The notes: generated by a model not told the origin, from the letters alone. Positions 49,909 through 58,903 are shown, counted from the stretch's first letter. The stretch: DNA of 64,000 nucleotides from Bradyrhizobium betae (GCF_004123905.1 NZ_MZXW01000035.1:496001-560000), one strand, 5' to 3'. A program made the numbers and translations.

Positions 49909-50688
49909 TCAAAGCGTTGGCGACTGGTGCAGATAACGGTTGTCAAAATCCGCCAATTCCAAAAATTTGCGTTCGTCCAGTACGGTGACCCGGCCGCGGT
50001 GCAGATCGACGATGCCTTCCTGGCGCAATTGCTTGATGACGCGGTTGGCGTGCACGGCGGTGATCCCCAGGGCTTCGCCGATCTGCTCCTGCGTCAGCGG
50101 CATCTCGAAATTGTTGCCGTCCAGGCGGCCGATGATCCTGAGTCGCTCACGCAGTTCGATCATGACATGGGCAAGACGCGCGGGCGCCGGGCGCTGGCCG
50201 ACATTGACGATCCATTCGCGGAACATCGCGGAGTCAATCAGCGTGTCCCGCCAGAACATCTCGGCGACAACCGGCCGACGGCGATGCAGCCTTTGCAGCG
50301 TTTCGTGGCTGATGAAGCCGAGGGTCGACGGCGTCAGCGTCGCGAGGTCATGATCCATCACGTGCAGGAACAGGCTCATCAGGTCCGGAATCTCGCCGGG
50401 GATATGGATCGAGAGGATCTGCCGCTTGCCGTTCGCGATCGTCTTGGAGCGTGCGCAAAAACCGTCGGCGATCAGGCAGCAGTTGGTCGCCCGCTCGCCA
50501 TCACGTACCACAGGCTGTTCCGCCGGGAAGTGCCGGACGGAAATCGGAAGGGCTTCGATCTCCGCGATGTCCTCGTCTGCAATTGCGGAGGAGATGCGCA
50601 GACGCTTGATAAGCGCCGCGCGGATCGCATCGCTGGGCACGGCTCCCTCCGGACCAAAAATTCGAACTCGTGGCAATTTGCGAGTCAT
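49909..50688 (-). CDS. Crp/Fnr-family transcriptional regulator
   Basis: A 259-residue regulator. Seen: a cyclic-nucleotide-like sensor domain (residues about 30-150) and a C-terminal helix-turn-helix with LTQEQIGEALGITAVHANRVIKQL. It has no Fnr-type N-terminal cysteine cluster; the only Cys pair is in NCCLIAD near residue 70. Effector unknown. Upstream it diverges from the small gene at 50802. Confidence 0.9.
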   Translation of the reverse strand: MTRKLPRVRIFGPEGAVPSDAIRAALIKRLRISSAIADEDIAEIEALPISVRHFPAEQPVVRDGERATNCCLIADGFCARSKTIANGKRQILSIHIPGEIPDLMSLFLHVMDHDLATLTPSTLGFISHETLQRLHRRRPVVAEMFWRDTLIDSAMFREWIVNVGQRPAPARLAHVMIELRERLRIIGRLDGNNFEMPLTQEQIGEALGITAVHANRVIKQLRQEGIVDLHRGRVTVLDERKFLELADFDNRYLHQSPTL

Positions 50689-50801
50689 CGAACTCGCGGC
50701 GCCATCCTATGAAAAGCCCGCGATCGGTTCGCAGTTCCAACAAAAGTTAAGGACGGTGCTTGCCGGGGCGTGATTGTGTTTGGTGCAGGAAAGGGCAATT
50801 C

Positions 50802-51005
50802 ATGACCAAGAAGCGCAATCGCACGCGACCGGTCCTCTCACTCCAGGAGCGCCTGAACAAATTCACCCAGGACGCCCGCGCCGCCGCCAGAAGGCTGCCA
50901 GCCGGTGTCGAGCGCCACGCGCTGTTGCAAAAGGTGCGCGACGGCGAAGCCGCCGCCGAGATGGAGCGCATGCTGTCGTCACCTCGCGTTCAAGACCCGA
51001 AATGA
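50802..51005 (+). CDS. Small hypothetical protein
   Basis: A 67-residue basic protein (MTKKRNRTRPVLSLQERL), mostly helical, with GGAAAGGG before the ATG. No family is recognised. Similar small proteins occur widely in Bradyrhizobium genomes. Isolated between divergent regulator and convergent small genes. Confidence 0.65.
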   Translation: MTKKRNRTRPVLSLQERLNKFTQDARAAARRLPAGVERHALLQKVRDGEAAAEMERMLSSPRVQDPK

Positions 51006-51039
51006 CCAGCGTCGCCTGCGGCTGCGAAGCGCTATGCCG

Positions 51040-51183
51040 CTAGCGCTTGCCCATCAACTCGAGCGCCGGGGCAAAGCGCTCGGAGAATGTCAACGTCTTG
51101 GCGTGATGAACCGCGGCGAACGATGCCGAGATTCCCGCTGAAGCGACCGCGAGCAAGGCAATAACGAAAACCAGACGGCGCAT
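51040..51183 (-). CDS. Very small exported protein
   Basis: A 47-residue protein. A clear hydrophobic leader (LVFVIALLAVASAGISASFA) covers the first half, and the mature peptide is only about 23 residues. A strong CAGGAGG site is 5 bases before the ATG. It is below the size usually called by default settings. Function unknown. Confidence 0.6.
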   Translation of the reverse strand: MRRLVFVIALLAVASAGISASFAAVHHAKTLTFSERFAPALELMGKR

Positions 51184-51457
51184 GTCCGCCTCCTGTGTAA
51201 ACTCCACCACCCGATAGAGATGGGACGGCTTTGTTTCAGGACGGTTTCGTCGCCGCTGAAAATGACTTCGCTCAAGCGCCTGTGATGACATCCGGCTTAT
51301 CGGGCCGCCCGCCGTAACCAACTCATAAGTATTGCCGTCGTCTTGCAGCGGGCGCGAGCCGCATCGGGAATTAGGAGCGCGCCATCACGATCGTGAATCG
51401 CAAGACGACCGCGACAAGCAGCGTCTGATGAAGTGCGGAGTGATCGAGGATACTCAA

Positions 51458-51613
51458 ATGAAAATCGTCATCCGGAAGCTCAATGGTCTGTGGCACCTGA
51501 TCGTCGGGGCAAGCCAGATCCGAACGCCGTTCCTGGAAACCCAGGACCGCGCGCTGGTCGTGACTTACGCCCGTCGCGCTTATCCTGGCGCCAAGATCTT
51601 CCAGCGCGACTGA
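51458..51613 (+). CDS. Very small hypothetical protein
   Basis: A 51-residue protein (MKIVIRKLNGLWHLIVGAS...) with GAGGA 8 bases before the ATG. It shows a beta-beta-alpha pattern. No family assigned. Convergent with the ParB-like gene 16 bases away. Confidence 0.6.
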   Translation: MKIVIRKLNGLWHLIVGASQIRTPFLETQDRALVVTYARRAYPGAKIFQRD

Positions 51614-51629
51614 TGCGAGCGTTGCGCGC

Positions 51630-52259
51630 CTAATCGTCCTCCGCCGGGCCGCACCAGCCCGGCAGATAGATCGCATCCTTGCTCTTGGCCGCGGCCAAAC
51701 CCTTTTCGAGCGCCTTGTCGAAATTGGCATCCACCGCCTTGCGCGACAATTTCCGGCGCAGATAGTCGGCCCACAGGAATTCGGAGAACGGCGTGGTGTC
51801 CTTGGCGAAGCCGCCCATGCGGCGCAGCTCGCCGGCAAGGCTCCGGAACGGATCGTCCTTGAGATCGACGACCGATTTCGGCAGGTCGCGGAACGGACGC
51901 CGCTCGCCCTTGGCATCGTAGGGATAGACCCAGCGCTTGTTGTCCATCACGCCCCAGAACGCCTCGCGCTCGACCATCCTGAGATCGCCCACGACGGTCA
52001 CCAGCACCTGCTTGACGCCCTCGTCATGCAGCGCGCGGCCGAGATGATGATGGTCGATCACGTAATAGCGCCCGTCAGGTCCGTGGACGACGGGGATCAT
52101 GTGGGTGCCGAGCAGGTCGGATTGCTTATTCTTGCCATGCTCGCGCCAACGCTTGCGCTTCTCCTTGACCTCGCGCATGCCGACCGTCATCTGCGTCGGC
52201 CGAAGCGACAGGATCGGCACCGGGTGCACTCGCGGTTCGCGCGCGTTGGTGGTGGTCAT
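51630..52259 (-). CDS. ParB/Srx-like protein (ParBc_2 type)
   Basis: A 209-residue protein of the ParB-like (ParBc_2) group. Seen: VPILSLRPTQMTVGMREV near the N-terminus and the nucleotide-site-like HMIPVVHGPDGRYYVIDHHHLGRAL. It lacks the DNA-binding half of true ParB, and there is no ParA gene nearby, so it is not a chromosome partition factor. Likely a stand-alone nucleotide-binding or modifying enzyme. The ATG at 52259 is chosen; a longer frame upstream looks non-coding. Confidence 0.78.
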   Translation of the reverse strand: MTTTNAREPRVHPVPILSLRPTQMTVGMREVKEKRKRWREHGKNKQSDLLGTHMIPVVHGPDGRYYVIDHHHLGRALHDEGVKQVLVTVVGDLRMVEREAFWGVMDNKRWVYPYDAKGERRPFRDLPKSVVDLKDDPFRSLAGELRRMGGFAKDTTPFSEFLWADYLRRKLSRKAVDANFDKALEKGLAAAKSKDAIYLPGWCGPAEDD

Positions 52260-52575
52260 GGTCGAAGAGTCCCTCGCATCGTTGGACCGGCGGACCGGGT
52301 TCCCCGGACTATGCCACGAGCATCGCGGCGGCAAAATGCGTTCGGTCGGGGCGCGGATCACAAGCCGCTGTTCACGCGTGCGGGTTCGATGTCGGTTGCT
52401 GCAACGCAACCCGCGCATTCCTGACGCCGGGATGACAGCGCCACGCCGCGACCGCTCGCAGCCCCATGAAAGATAGTGCGAAAGCGCAATGCACGTGCGC
52501 GTTGAGAAGATTTCCTGCAATGCTTTCACCACGTGTGCTATCTAAAAATCGCTGCTTCGGAGTGATCCTCACACC
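52260..52575. other. Intergenic region, no gene identified
   Basis: About 316 bases between the divergent ParB-like gene and the next small membrane gene. It shows only short inverted segments such as GGTTCCCCGG flanks and two CACGTG elements. No open frame with a ribosome site and no RNA structure stood out. Confidence 0.5.
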
Positions 52576-52923
52576 ATGAAAATCCAGCGGCCCATAAGCT
52601 CGGATGACGAGCACCGGGTGCTCCAATTCAGGCCGCGCACCTCGCCTTCCCCGGCGGTCCACCGGGGCAACGGCACCGTGCGGCCGTTGCGCATCGCACC
52701 CGAGCCCGAGCCGCTCGACCTGTCCCGCTACGAGCAGCCTCGCACCGAGCCGAACGAATTCCGCCACCGCATGCTCGCCAACATCGCAGCTCTCGCCTTC
52801 ACCATCGCGCTGACCGCGATCGGGATCTGGCTCGCCGTGAGCATCGCCGACCTCAGGCGGACCCAGGATTGCGTGCTGATGGGCCGCCGCGACTGCGTCA
52901 AGATCACGACGCCGCACATCTAG
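52576..52923 (+). CDS. Small membrane protein with C-terminal cysteine pair
   Basis: A 115-residue protein: a proline-rich cytosolic N-terminal half, one predicted span (about residues 68-92) and a short external tail with Cys99 and Cys107 that could form a disulfide. No family is recognised. Probably conserved in related Bradyrhizobium. It lies upstream of acpXL but is separated by 220 bases. Confidence 0.68.
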   Translation: MKIQRPISSDDEHRVLQFRPRTSPSPAVHRGNGTVRPLRIAPEPEPLDLSRYEQPRTEPNEFRHRMLANIAALAFTIALTAIGIWLAVSIADLRRTQDCVLMGRRDCVKITTPHI

Positions 52924-53145
52924 GCCCCGCCCGCCGCCGGTCCCCGGCAAAATGGGTTCTGGCAGGCGTCCCCAGCCCTGTCCCCCGCCCCGTCCGGCTC
53001 CATTGAACTCAGGGCGGCGCTCCGTTATACGGGCTCTCGACCCGGCCAGAGGGGGGTTTGAGGGCGTCATCGGGGCGCGATGCCCAACCCACCGTTCCAC
53101 TCTGGAAAATCTGACAAATACCCGCAATATATCAAAGGCTTAGTG

Positions 53146-53433
53146 ATGTCCTCCACATTCGATCAGGTCGCTACGATCATCGCTGAAACCTGCGACATCC
53201 CGCGCGACACGATCACGCCGGATAGCCACGCCATCGATGACCTCGGCATCGACAGCCTCGATTTCCTCGATATCGCCTTTGCGATCGACAAGCAGTTCGG
53301 CATCAAGCTGCCGCTCGAAAAGTGGACCCAGGAGGTCAACGACGGCAAGGCGACCACGGAACAGTATTTCGTGTTGAAGAATCTGTGCGCCCGCATCGAC
53401 GAACTGGTTGCCGCCAAGGGCGCGAGCGCCTAA
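53146..53433 (+). CDS. acpXL: Very-long-chain acyl carrier protein AcpXL
   Basis: A 95-residue acyl carrier protein. Seen: the phosphopantetheine site GIDSLDFLD with Ser37. It is longer than the housekeeping AcpP (about 78 residues) and has an acidic C-terminal helix, as in AcpXL of rhizobia. It carries the C26-C32 hydroxy fatty acid made for lipid A. First gene of acpXL-fabZ-fabF2-fabF1-lpxXL. Confidence 0.92.
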   Translation: MSSTFDQVATIIAETCDIPRDTITPDSHAIDDLGIDSLDFLDIAFAIDKQFGIKLPLEKWTQEVNDGKATTEQYFVLKNLCARIDELVAAKGASA

Positions 53434-53443
53434 TCGGGCGATC

Positions 53444-53914
53444 ATGCAACTCGAATACTTCCACATGATCGATCGCATCGTCGACCTCAAGGTCGACGAG
53501 AAGACGATCGTCGTCGAAGCCCAGGTCCCCAAGGAGAGCACCATCTTCGAGGGTCACTTCCCGGGCTATCCCTTGATGCCGGGCGTGCTCCTGATCGAAT
53601 CGATGGCACAGGCCTCGGGCTTTCTCCTGCTTGGCGTCTTGAAGTTCGAGCGCATGCCGATTCTCGCCGCCGTGAAGGAAGCCAAGGTGCGCGGCTCGGT
53701 GTTTCCGGGTGACCTGATGACCCTCGAGGCAAGCGTGGCCCATGAGGGCTCGGGCTATGCGATGACCGAGGCCAAGATCCGGGTCGGCGGCAAGCTGCGT
53801 GCGAACTCGCAGCTCACCTTCACGCTGATCCCCTTCCCCAATTCCGATATGCGCGGATACATGGACGCGGTCGCACAACGCGTCGGCTTTCCGCTACAGG
53901 CCGTATCGCCATGA
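53444..53914 (+). CDS. 3-hydroxyacyl-ACP dehydratase, AcpXL cluster (FabZ-like)
   Basis: A 156-residue hot-dog-fold dehydratase. Seen: catalytic His38 in GHFPGYPLMPGVLLIESMAQ with the Glu later in the helix, the standard FabZ pair. It removes water in the elongation cycle of the AcpXL-bound chain. It overlaps the fabF2 gene by 4 bases. Confidence 0.93.
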   Translation: MQLEYFHMIDRIVDLKVDEKTIVVEAQVPKESTIFEGHFPGYPLMPGVLLIESMAQASGFLLLGVLKFERMPILAAVKEAKVRGSVFPGDLMTLEASVAHEGSGYAMTEAKIRVGGKLRANSQLTFTLIPFPNSDMRGYMDAVAQRVGFPLQAVSP

Positions 53915-55116
53915 CCGACACCGCTGCGAAGCCCGGCCAGACGGAAGTCTGGATCACCGGCATTGGACTTGCGACCTCGCTCGGCGAGGGTCTCGACGCC
54001 AACTGGGCCGCGCTCCAGGAGAAGCGCATCAATGTCGATGAGAAGGGCTTTGCGCCCTTCATCGTGCATCCCCTGATGCCGGTGACCTTCGACAGCCAGA
54101 TCCCGAAGAAGGGCGACCAGCGCCAGATGGAAGCCTGGCAGCGCATCGGCGTCTATGCCGCGGGCCTGGCGCTCGACTCGGCCGGCATCAAGGGCAACAA
54201 GGACATCCTGTCGAAGATCGACATGGTGGTGGCCGCCGGCGGCGGCGAACGCGATCTCAACGTCGACACCGGCGTGCTGACTGCCGAGGCCAAGGGCGCC
54301 AATGCGCCGGGCTTCCTCAACGAGCGGCTGATGAGCGACCTGCGGCCGACGCTGTTCCTGGCCCAGCTCTCCAATCTGCTCGCCGGCAACATCGCCATCG
54401 TCAACGGTCTGGGCGGTACCTCGCGCACCTTCATGGGCGAAGAGGTCGCCGGCGCCGATGCCGCGCGCATCGCGCTGTCGCGCATCGCCTCGGGCGAGAG
54501 CGACATCGCGCTGGTCGGCGGCTCGCATAATGGCGAGCGCAAGGACCTGATGGTCCTCTACGAATTCGGCGACTTTAACCTCAAGAACAAGTTCGCACCC
54601 GTCTGGGCGCGCAAGGACCACGCCGGCTTCGCGCTCGGCTCGGCCGGCGCCTTCCTGGTGCTGGAATCGAGGGCCCACGCCGAAGCGCGCGGCGCCAAGC
54701 CCTACGCAAAGCTGTCGAGCGTGGTGACTGATCTGGCCCGACGCAAGCAGTCCGGCGACATGGAAGCGACGCTGGAGAAGCTTTGGGACAAGCTGCCCAA
54801 GCGCGAGGGCAAGGGCGCGATCATCTCGGGCGCAACCGGTGCGGAGCCGGCGACGAGCGAGGAGCGCGGCTTCCTGAAGCAGCACACCGACTTCCCCGTG
54901 CGTTCGACCGGTACGATGTTCGGTCACACCATGGAAACGCAATTTCCGCTCGGCCTTGCGCTGGCCGCGCTGTCGATCTCGCGCGGCGCGCTGTTCCCGC
55001 CGAACGATTCCACGGGGACCGAGATTGAAATGCAGGGAGCGCCCACCCAGATTGTGGTGGTGGGGGCCGGACACTGGCGCGGCGAAGGCATGGCGCTGGT
55101 CGAGGCCGTAAGCTAG
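53911..55116 (+). CDS. Beta-ketoacyl-ACP synthase-like protein without catalytic cysteine (FabF2, chain-length-factor-like)
   Basis: A 401-residue thiolase-fold protein clearly related to FabF. At the position of the nucleophilic Cys (TACAS in FabF1) the sequence reads NGLGGTS (residues 165-171), with Leu167 or Gly in place of Cys. The first catalytic His (NAHGT) is replaced by SGATG around Ala308. Only the second His is kept (FGHTME, His339). A protein with this loss cannot condense by the usual route. By analogy to KS-alpha/chain-length-factor pairs of aromatic polyketide synthases, it probably forms a heterodimer with FabF1 and helps set the very long chain. Confidence 0.85.
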   Translation: MTDTAAKPGQTEVWITGIGLATSLGEGLDANWAALQEKRINVDEKGFAPFIVHPLMPVTFDSQIPKKGDQRQMEAWQRIGVYAAGLALDSAGIKGNKDILSKIDMVVAAGGGERDLNVDTGVLTAEAKGANAPGFLNERLMSDLRPTLFLAQLSNLLAGNIAIVNGLGGTSRTFMGEEVAGADAARIALSRIASGESDIALVGGSHNGERKDLMVLYEFGDFNLKNKFAPVWARKDHAGFALGSAGAFLVLESRAHAEARGAKPYAKLSSVVTDLARRKQSGDMEATLEKLWDKLPKREGKGAIISGATGAEPATSEERGFLKQHTDFPVRSTGTMFGHTMETQFPLGLALAALSISRGALFPPNDSTGTEIEMQGAPTQIVVVGAGHWRGEGMALVEAVS

Positions 55117-55134
55117 TTCAAGCGGGGGATCGAC

Positions 55135-56412
55135 ATGACTGCACCACGCGACAAACTCGGGCGTCCCGTCGTCGTCGTCACCGGCATGGGCATCATGACC
55201 TCGCTCGGCAACGGCAAGGCCGACAATTGGGCGAAGCTCGTCGCCGGTGAATCCGGCATCCGCACCATCACGCGCTTTCCGGTCGACGGCCTGAGGACGA
55301 CGATGGCCGGCACGGTTGATTTCGTCAGCGTCGATCCGTTCTCCTCCACCGGCCTGTCCGAGCGGATGGCTGAGCTGGTCACGGAGGAAGCGCTCGCGCA
55401 GGCCGGCATCGGCGCCAAGGCCGATTTCCCCGGCCCCCTCTTCCTGGCGGTTGCACCAGTCGAGGTCGAGTGGCCGCAACGCCGTGAGCTCGGCCGCGCC
55501 GTCGGCGCGCAGGATTTCACCTATGACGATTTGCTGCGCATCTCGGGCGGCGGCAAGTACAACGCCTATCACCACCGCTTCATGTTCGGCTCGGTGGCCG
55601 CTCACCTCGCCGAGACCTTTGGCACCAAGGGCTCGCCGATCTCGCTGTCGACGGCCTGCGCATCCGGCGCCACCTCGATCCAGCTCGGCGTCGAGGCGAT
55701 CCGTCGCGGTGAGACCGATGCCGCGCTGTGCGTCGCGACCGACGGCACCGTGAATCCGGAAGCCCTGGTGCGCTTTTCGCTGCTCTCGGCGCTGTCGACC
55801 CAGAACGATCCGCCGCAGGCGGCCTCCCGTCCCTTCTCCAAGAACCGCGACGGTTTTGTCATGGCCGAAGGCGCCGGCGCGCTGGTGCTGGAAAGCTACG
55901 AGGCTGCTGTCGCGCGTGGCGCAAAAATTCTCGGTGTGATCGCCGGCTGCGGCGAGCTTACCGATTCCTTCCATCGCACCCGCTCGTCGCCTGATGGGAA
56001 GCCGATCATCGGCTGCATGAACAAGACGCTGGCCGATGCCGGCATGACTCCGGACCAGATCGACCACATCAACGCGCACGGCACCGCGACGCCCGAGAAC
56101 GACAAGATGGAGTACAACACGACATCGGCCGTGTTCGGCGAACTCGTCACAAAGATTCCGGTCACCTCCAACAAGTCGATGGTCGGCCACACCATCTCGG
56201 CCGCGGGCGCGGTCGAGGCGATCTTCTCGCTGCTGACGCTGGAGCATCAGCGCATCCCGCCGACGATCAACTACGATACTCCGGATCCTACGATCCTGTT
56301 TGATGTCGTCGGCAACAAGGCGCGCGACGCCCGCGTCACCGCTGTCATGTCGAACTCGTTCGGCTTCGGCGGCCAGAACGCCTCGCTGATCCTGACCCGC
56401 GAACCGGCCTGA
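55135..56412 (+). CDS. Beta-ketoacyl-ACP synthase, AcpXL cluster (FabF1)
   Basis: A 425-residue condensing enzyme with the full triad: Cys175 in STACASGATS, His315 in NAHGTATPEN and His352 in MVGHTISAAG. It elongates AcpXL-bound acyl chains. It follows fabF2 after 18 bases, so the active and inactive KS-like subunits are made together. Confidence 0.93.
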   Translation: MTAPRDKLGRPVVVVTGMGIMTSLGNGKADNWAKLVAGESGIRTITRFPVDGLRTTMAGTVDFVSVDPFSSTGLSERMAELVTEEALAQAGIGAKADFPGPLFLAVAPVEVEWPQRRELGRAVGAQDFTYDDLLRISGGGKYNAYHHRFMFGSVAAHLAETFGTKGSPISLSTACASGATSIQLGVEAIRRGETDAALCVATDGTVNPEALVRFSLLSALSTQNDPPQAASRPFSKNRDGFVMAEGAGALVLESYEAAVARGAKILGVIAGCGELTDSFHRTRSSPDGKPIIGCMNKTLADAGMTPDQIDHINAHGTATPENDKMEYNTTSAVFGELVTKIPVTSNKSMVGHTISAAGAVEAIFSLLTLEHQRIPPTINYDTPDPTILFDVVGNKARDARVTAVMSNSFGFGGQNASLILTREPA

Positions 56413-56420
56413 CCGGACGG

Positions 56421-57353
56421 ATGGCGCTGCTTCCTGCGAGCACGAAGGCCCGCGCGCGGGAGGCCGCCAAATCGATCGGCGGCGGCCTGATCGGTGCGGC
56501 CACCGTCGGCATGCTGCGCGCCACGCGTTATTTCGATCCGGCCAAGACCTCCGACTTCTTCGCGCGCGTCACCAAGACCATCGGCCCGCGCCTGCGCGAG
56601 CACCGCATCGGCCGCGCCAACCTCACCGCGGCCTTTCCCGAGAAATCGCCGGAAGAGATCGAAGCGATCCTGATGGGCGTGTGGGACAATCTCGGCCGCG
56701 TCGGCGCCGAATTCGCCCATATGGACCACGTCTGGGATTACGACCGCGCGCATCCGGAGAACAGCAGGATCGAACTCCCGGCGCGCAGCATCGAGCTGTT
56801 CGACCACATCCGCGACGACGGCAAGCCGGCGCTGATCTTCGCCTCGCATCTCGCCAACTGGGAATTACCGGCGCTGGCGGCCGTCGCGCACGGGCTGGAC
56901 GCTGCAATCCTCTACCGCCGGCCCAATATCGCCTCCGCCGATCGCATCATCCAGGAGATGCGCCAGGTCAACATGGGCACGCTGATCCCGGCGGGGCGCG
57001 ATGCGCCGCTGCGGCTCGCGCAGGCGCTCAAGGACGGCAAGCACGTCGCCATGCTGATCGACCAGTATCTGACCGGCGGCGTCGAGGTCACCTTCTTCGG
57101 CCGCAAGACCCGCGCCAACCCGATGCTGGCGCGCCTCCTGCGCCAGGTCGAATGCCCGATCCACGGCGTCCGCATCATCCGCCTCCCCGGCGGCCGCTTC
57201 ACCGCCGAGCTCACCGAGGAAGTCCCGCCGGTGCGCGGTGCCGACGGCAAGATCGACATCCAGGGCACGACGCAGGCGATCACCAATGTGGTGGAGAGCT
57301 GGGTGCGCGAGCATCCCGAGCAGTGGCTGTGGCTGCATCGCAGGTGGCGATAG
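56421..57353 (+). CDS. lpxXL: Lipid A very-long-chain acyltransferase LpxXL
   Basis: A 310-residue HtrB/LpxL-family inner-membrane acyltransferase. Seen: the catalytic H-x4-E as HLANWE with His143 and Glu148, and a short hydrophobic N-terminal region. Gene order after acpXL-fabZ-fabF2-fabF1 identifies it as LpxXL, which moves the C26-C32 hydroxy chain onto lipid A. The start is at the ATG 8 bases after fabF1. Confidence 0.9.
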   Translation: MALLPASTKARAREAAKSIGGGLIGAATVGMLRATRYFDPAKTSDFFARVTKTIGPRLREHRIGRANLTAAFPEKSPEEIEAILMGVWDNLGRVGAEFAHMDHVWDYDRAHPENSRIELPARSIELFDHIRDDGKPALIFASHLANWELPALAAVAHGLDAAILYRRPNIASADRIIQEMRQVNMGTLIPAGRDAPLRLAQALKDGKHVAMLIDQYLTGGVEVTFFGRKTRANPMLARLLRQVECPIHGVRIIRLPGGRFTAELTEEVPPVRGADGKIDIQGTTQAITNVVESWVREHPEQWLWLHRRWR

Positions 57354-57764
57354 GCGCTTCGGCCTACGCCCCGTTCACTGCTCCTGCAATCCTGCGTCGA
57401 TCGTGGCCTGAACGAATTGATCCACCCTACACAAAGGTCGATCCGACGCATTCGCTGAGGGCATGAAGTTGAGCAAGGCTGCTCCGGTCTGAAGTCTGAG
57501 CCCCTCCCTCCTTGCCCCTCCGGTTCAAGGAGACCCGCTCACCTTCGCTCCGCTGTTGCAGTGCCTTCGACCATTCAGAGATCGAGCCCAATATCCACAT
57601 TGTCCAAATCACACCGAGGTACGGTTGTGGCGCCTAGCGCTACGCATGCTCGACCAGCCCGCGGCAACATTTCCTGTTGCGTACCGCATCCGCTGTGGCA
57701 CCTTATAGTTGCATTCTTTCTTACTTGCTTGCCTGTACGGTTCACGGCCAAGGAAATCTTCGAT
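57354..57764. other. Intergenic region with falling GC
   Basis: About 410 bases with no credible gene. Base composition drops from the local high GC to about 50 percent towards the next gene. An in-frame upstream extension of the next gene (ATG at 57561) lacks a ribosome site and reads as Ser/Arg/Pro-rich noise. Confidence 0.5.
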
Positions 57765-58883
57765 ATGAAGCCTTCTCTTGAAGACGTGTTGGCTATTGGA
57801 GGCCTTGCAGTCTTTTCCTCCTGGCTTTTCATATGCTTGCCGCTTCTCTCCATCGTTCCGGATTTCTTGCCCGACACATTTGGATTCGCCGGACGGATTG
57901 GTGGGCCAGCATCTTTGGTGGGATCTTATGTTCTAGAAGACATTGCTGAGTACGCGGTCCCGTTTGTTGCCGTGGCTCTGGCTCTGAAGGTACCGATGAA
58001 ATTCTTTCCCGATTTTGCTATTCGTGAAATTATGTCTGAGTATCCATTAAAGCGAGACACGCTTTTGGATCGTTCGTTTATCCTGATCATTCACGTTTTC
58101 AAGAATGCGTTCTTTTTGCTTCTTTGCACGATAGTTGCCTGCTCCCAATTTTGGTTTTACCTGCCTGGAATGTTTGGATCGGTTCGGGTCAGTCTCTTTT
58201 CTGCATTTAGCGTTGTGTCGGTTGCAGCTTTTGAATTACCGATTTCGCTTTTGGGTGCCGACACAACAAATTTCCTACGCGCTAGCCTTGATGCAAATTC
58301 GCTCGGCACAAGCATTCTGAAATACTATGCAGTCCTAACTCAAACCGTGTTGATTGGCTCGACGACCGCGGTCGCATTTAATCTTTTTGCGACGGAGCCC
58401 TTGAAATCCGCACACCGGAAACGTCCAGCCATTGTGCGGATAGTCGTCGCCGCTGGAATTCTCGGACTGTGTATTGGAATCCCTCAGATAGTATGGGCAT
58501 ACTTTTCCCATCAATTCGAGACGATGATCTATTTGCTAAGGCCTCTAGCAGTAGCGGCAATATACGCTGCCTTGCTTATTTACGCCTTCGTCGCCTTCCT
58601 TGCACTGCTTCATCTCATCCGATGGGTGTTCGGCTTCGATCGAAAGCGCTACGCCCTGATAGCGAGCTCGATTGTCGGCCTTGCCGTCTTTGTTTGGGCC
58701 GAGCTCTCATTGCTGCCGCGTTCGGAACGATCCGTTCAGCCGGAAGGCTGGTTCGCCAGCGCTCCAGGGACGATAATCGATTGGCTCTTGATATCATGCC
58801 TGAGCATGTTCTTGGCACTGCTTCCGGCGTATATCATCTGGTACGATCTGCGGCGAAGCCTCAGACTGAGATTTCGGCTGTAG
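57765..58883 (+). CDS. Multi-span membrane protein of unknown family, low-GC
   Basis: A 372-residue polytopic membrane protein with about eight predicted spans (for example residues about 10-32, 62-82, 105-130, 140-160, 210-230, 250-270, 285-305 and 335-360). Codon use differs from all neighbours: many third positions are A or T, and a sample stretch at 58021-58080 is about 40 percent GC. This suggests recent transfer. No domain is recognised. It could be a transport or stress protein. Confidence 0.75.
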   Translation: MKPSLEDVLAIGGLAVFSSWLFICLPLLSIVPDFLPDTFGFAGRIGGPASLVGSYVLEDIAEYAVPFVAVALALKVPMKFFPDFAIREIMSEYPLKRDTLLDRSFILIIHVFKNAFFLLLCTIVACSQFWFYLPGMFGSVRVSLFSAFSVVSVAAFELPISLLGADTTNFLRASLDANSLGTSILKYYAVLTQTVLIGSTTAVAFNLFATEPLKSAHRKRPAIVRIVVAAGILGLCIGIPQIVWAYFSHQFETMIYLLRPLAVAAIYAALLIYAFVAFLALLHLIRWVFGFDRKRYALIASSIVGLAVFVWAELSLLPRSERSVQPEGWFASAPGTIIDWLLISCLSMFLALLPAYIIWYDLRRSLRLRFRL

Positions 58884-58903
58884 ATCTAAGAATCTGCCGC
58901 GCC

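Noticed and set aside
51630..52259. ParB-like gene as a plasmid or chromosome partition locus
   Set aside because: Only the N-terminal ParB/Srx-like domain is present. There is no ParA gene, no helix-turn-helix half and no parS-like repeat nearby.
53755..56247. An open frame of about 830 codons on the minus strand, antisense to fabF2 and fabF1
   Set aside because: It is rich in Arg, Ala, Gly and His with no domain, as expected for the shadow of high-GC genes with strong third-position bias. The plus-strand genes have complete families and coupled starts.
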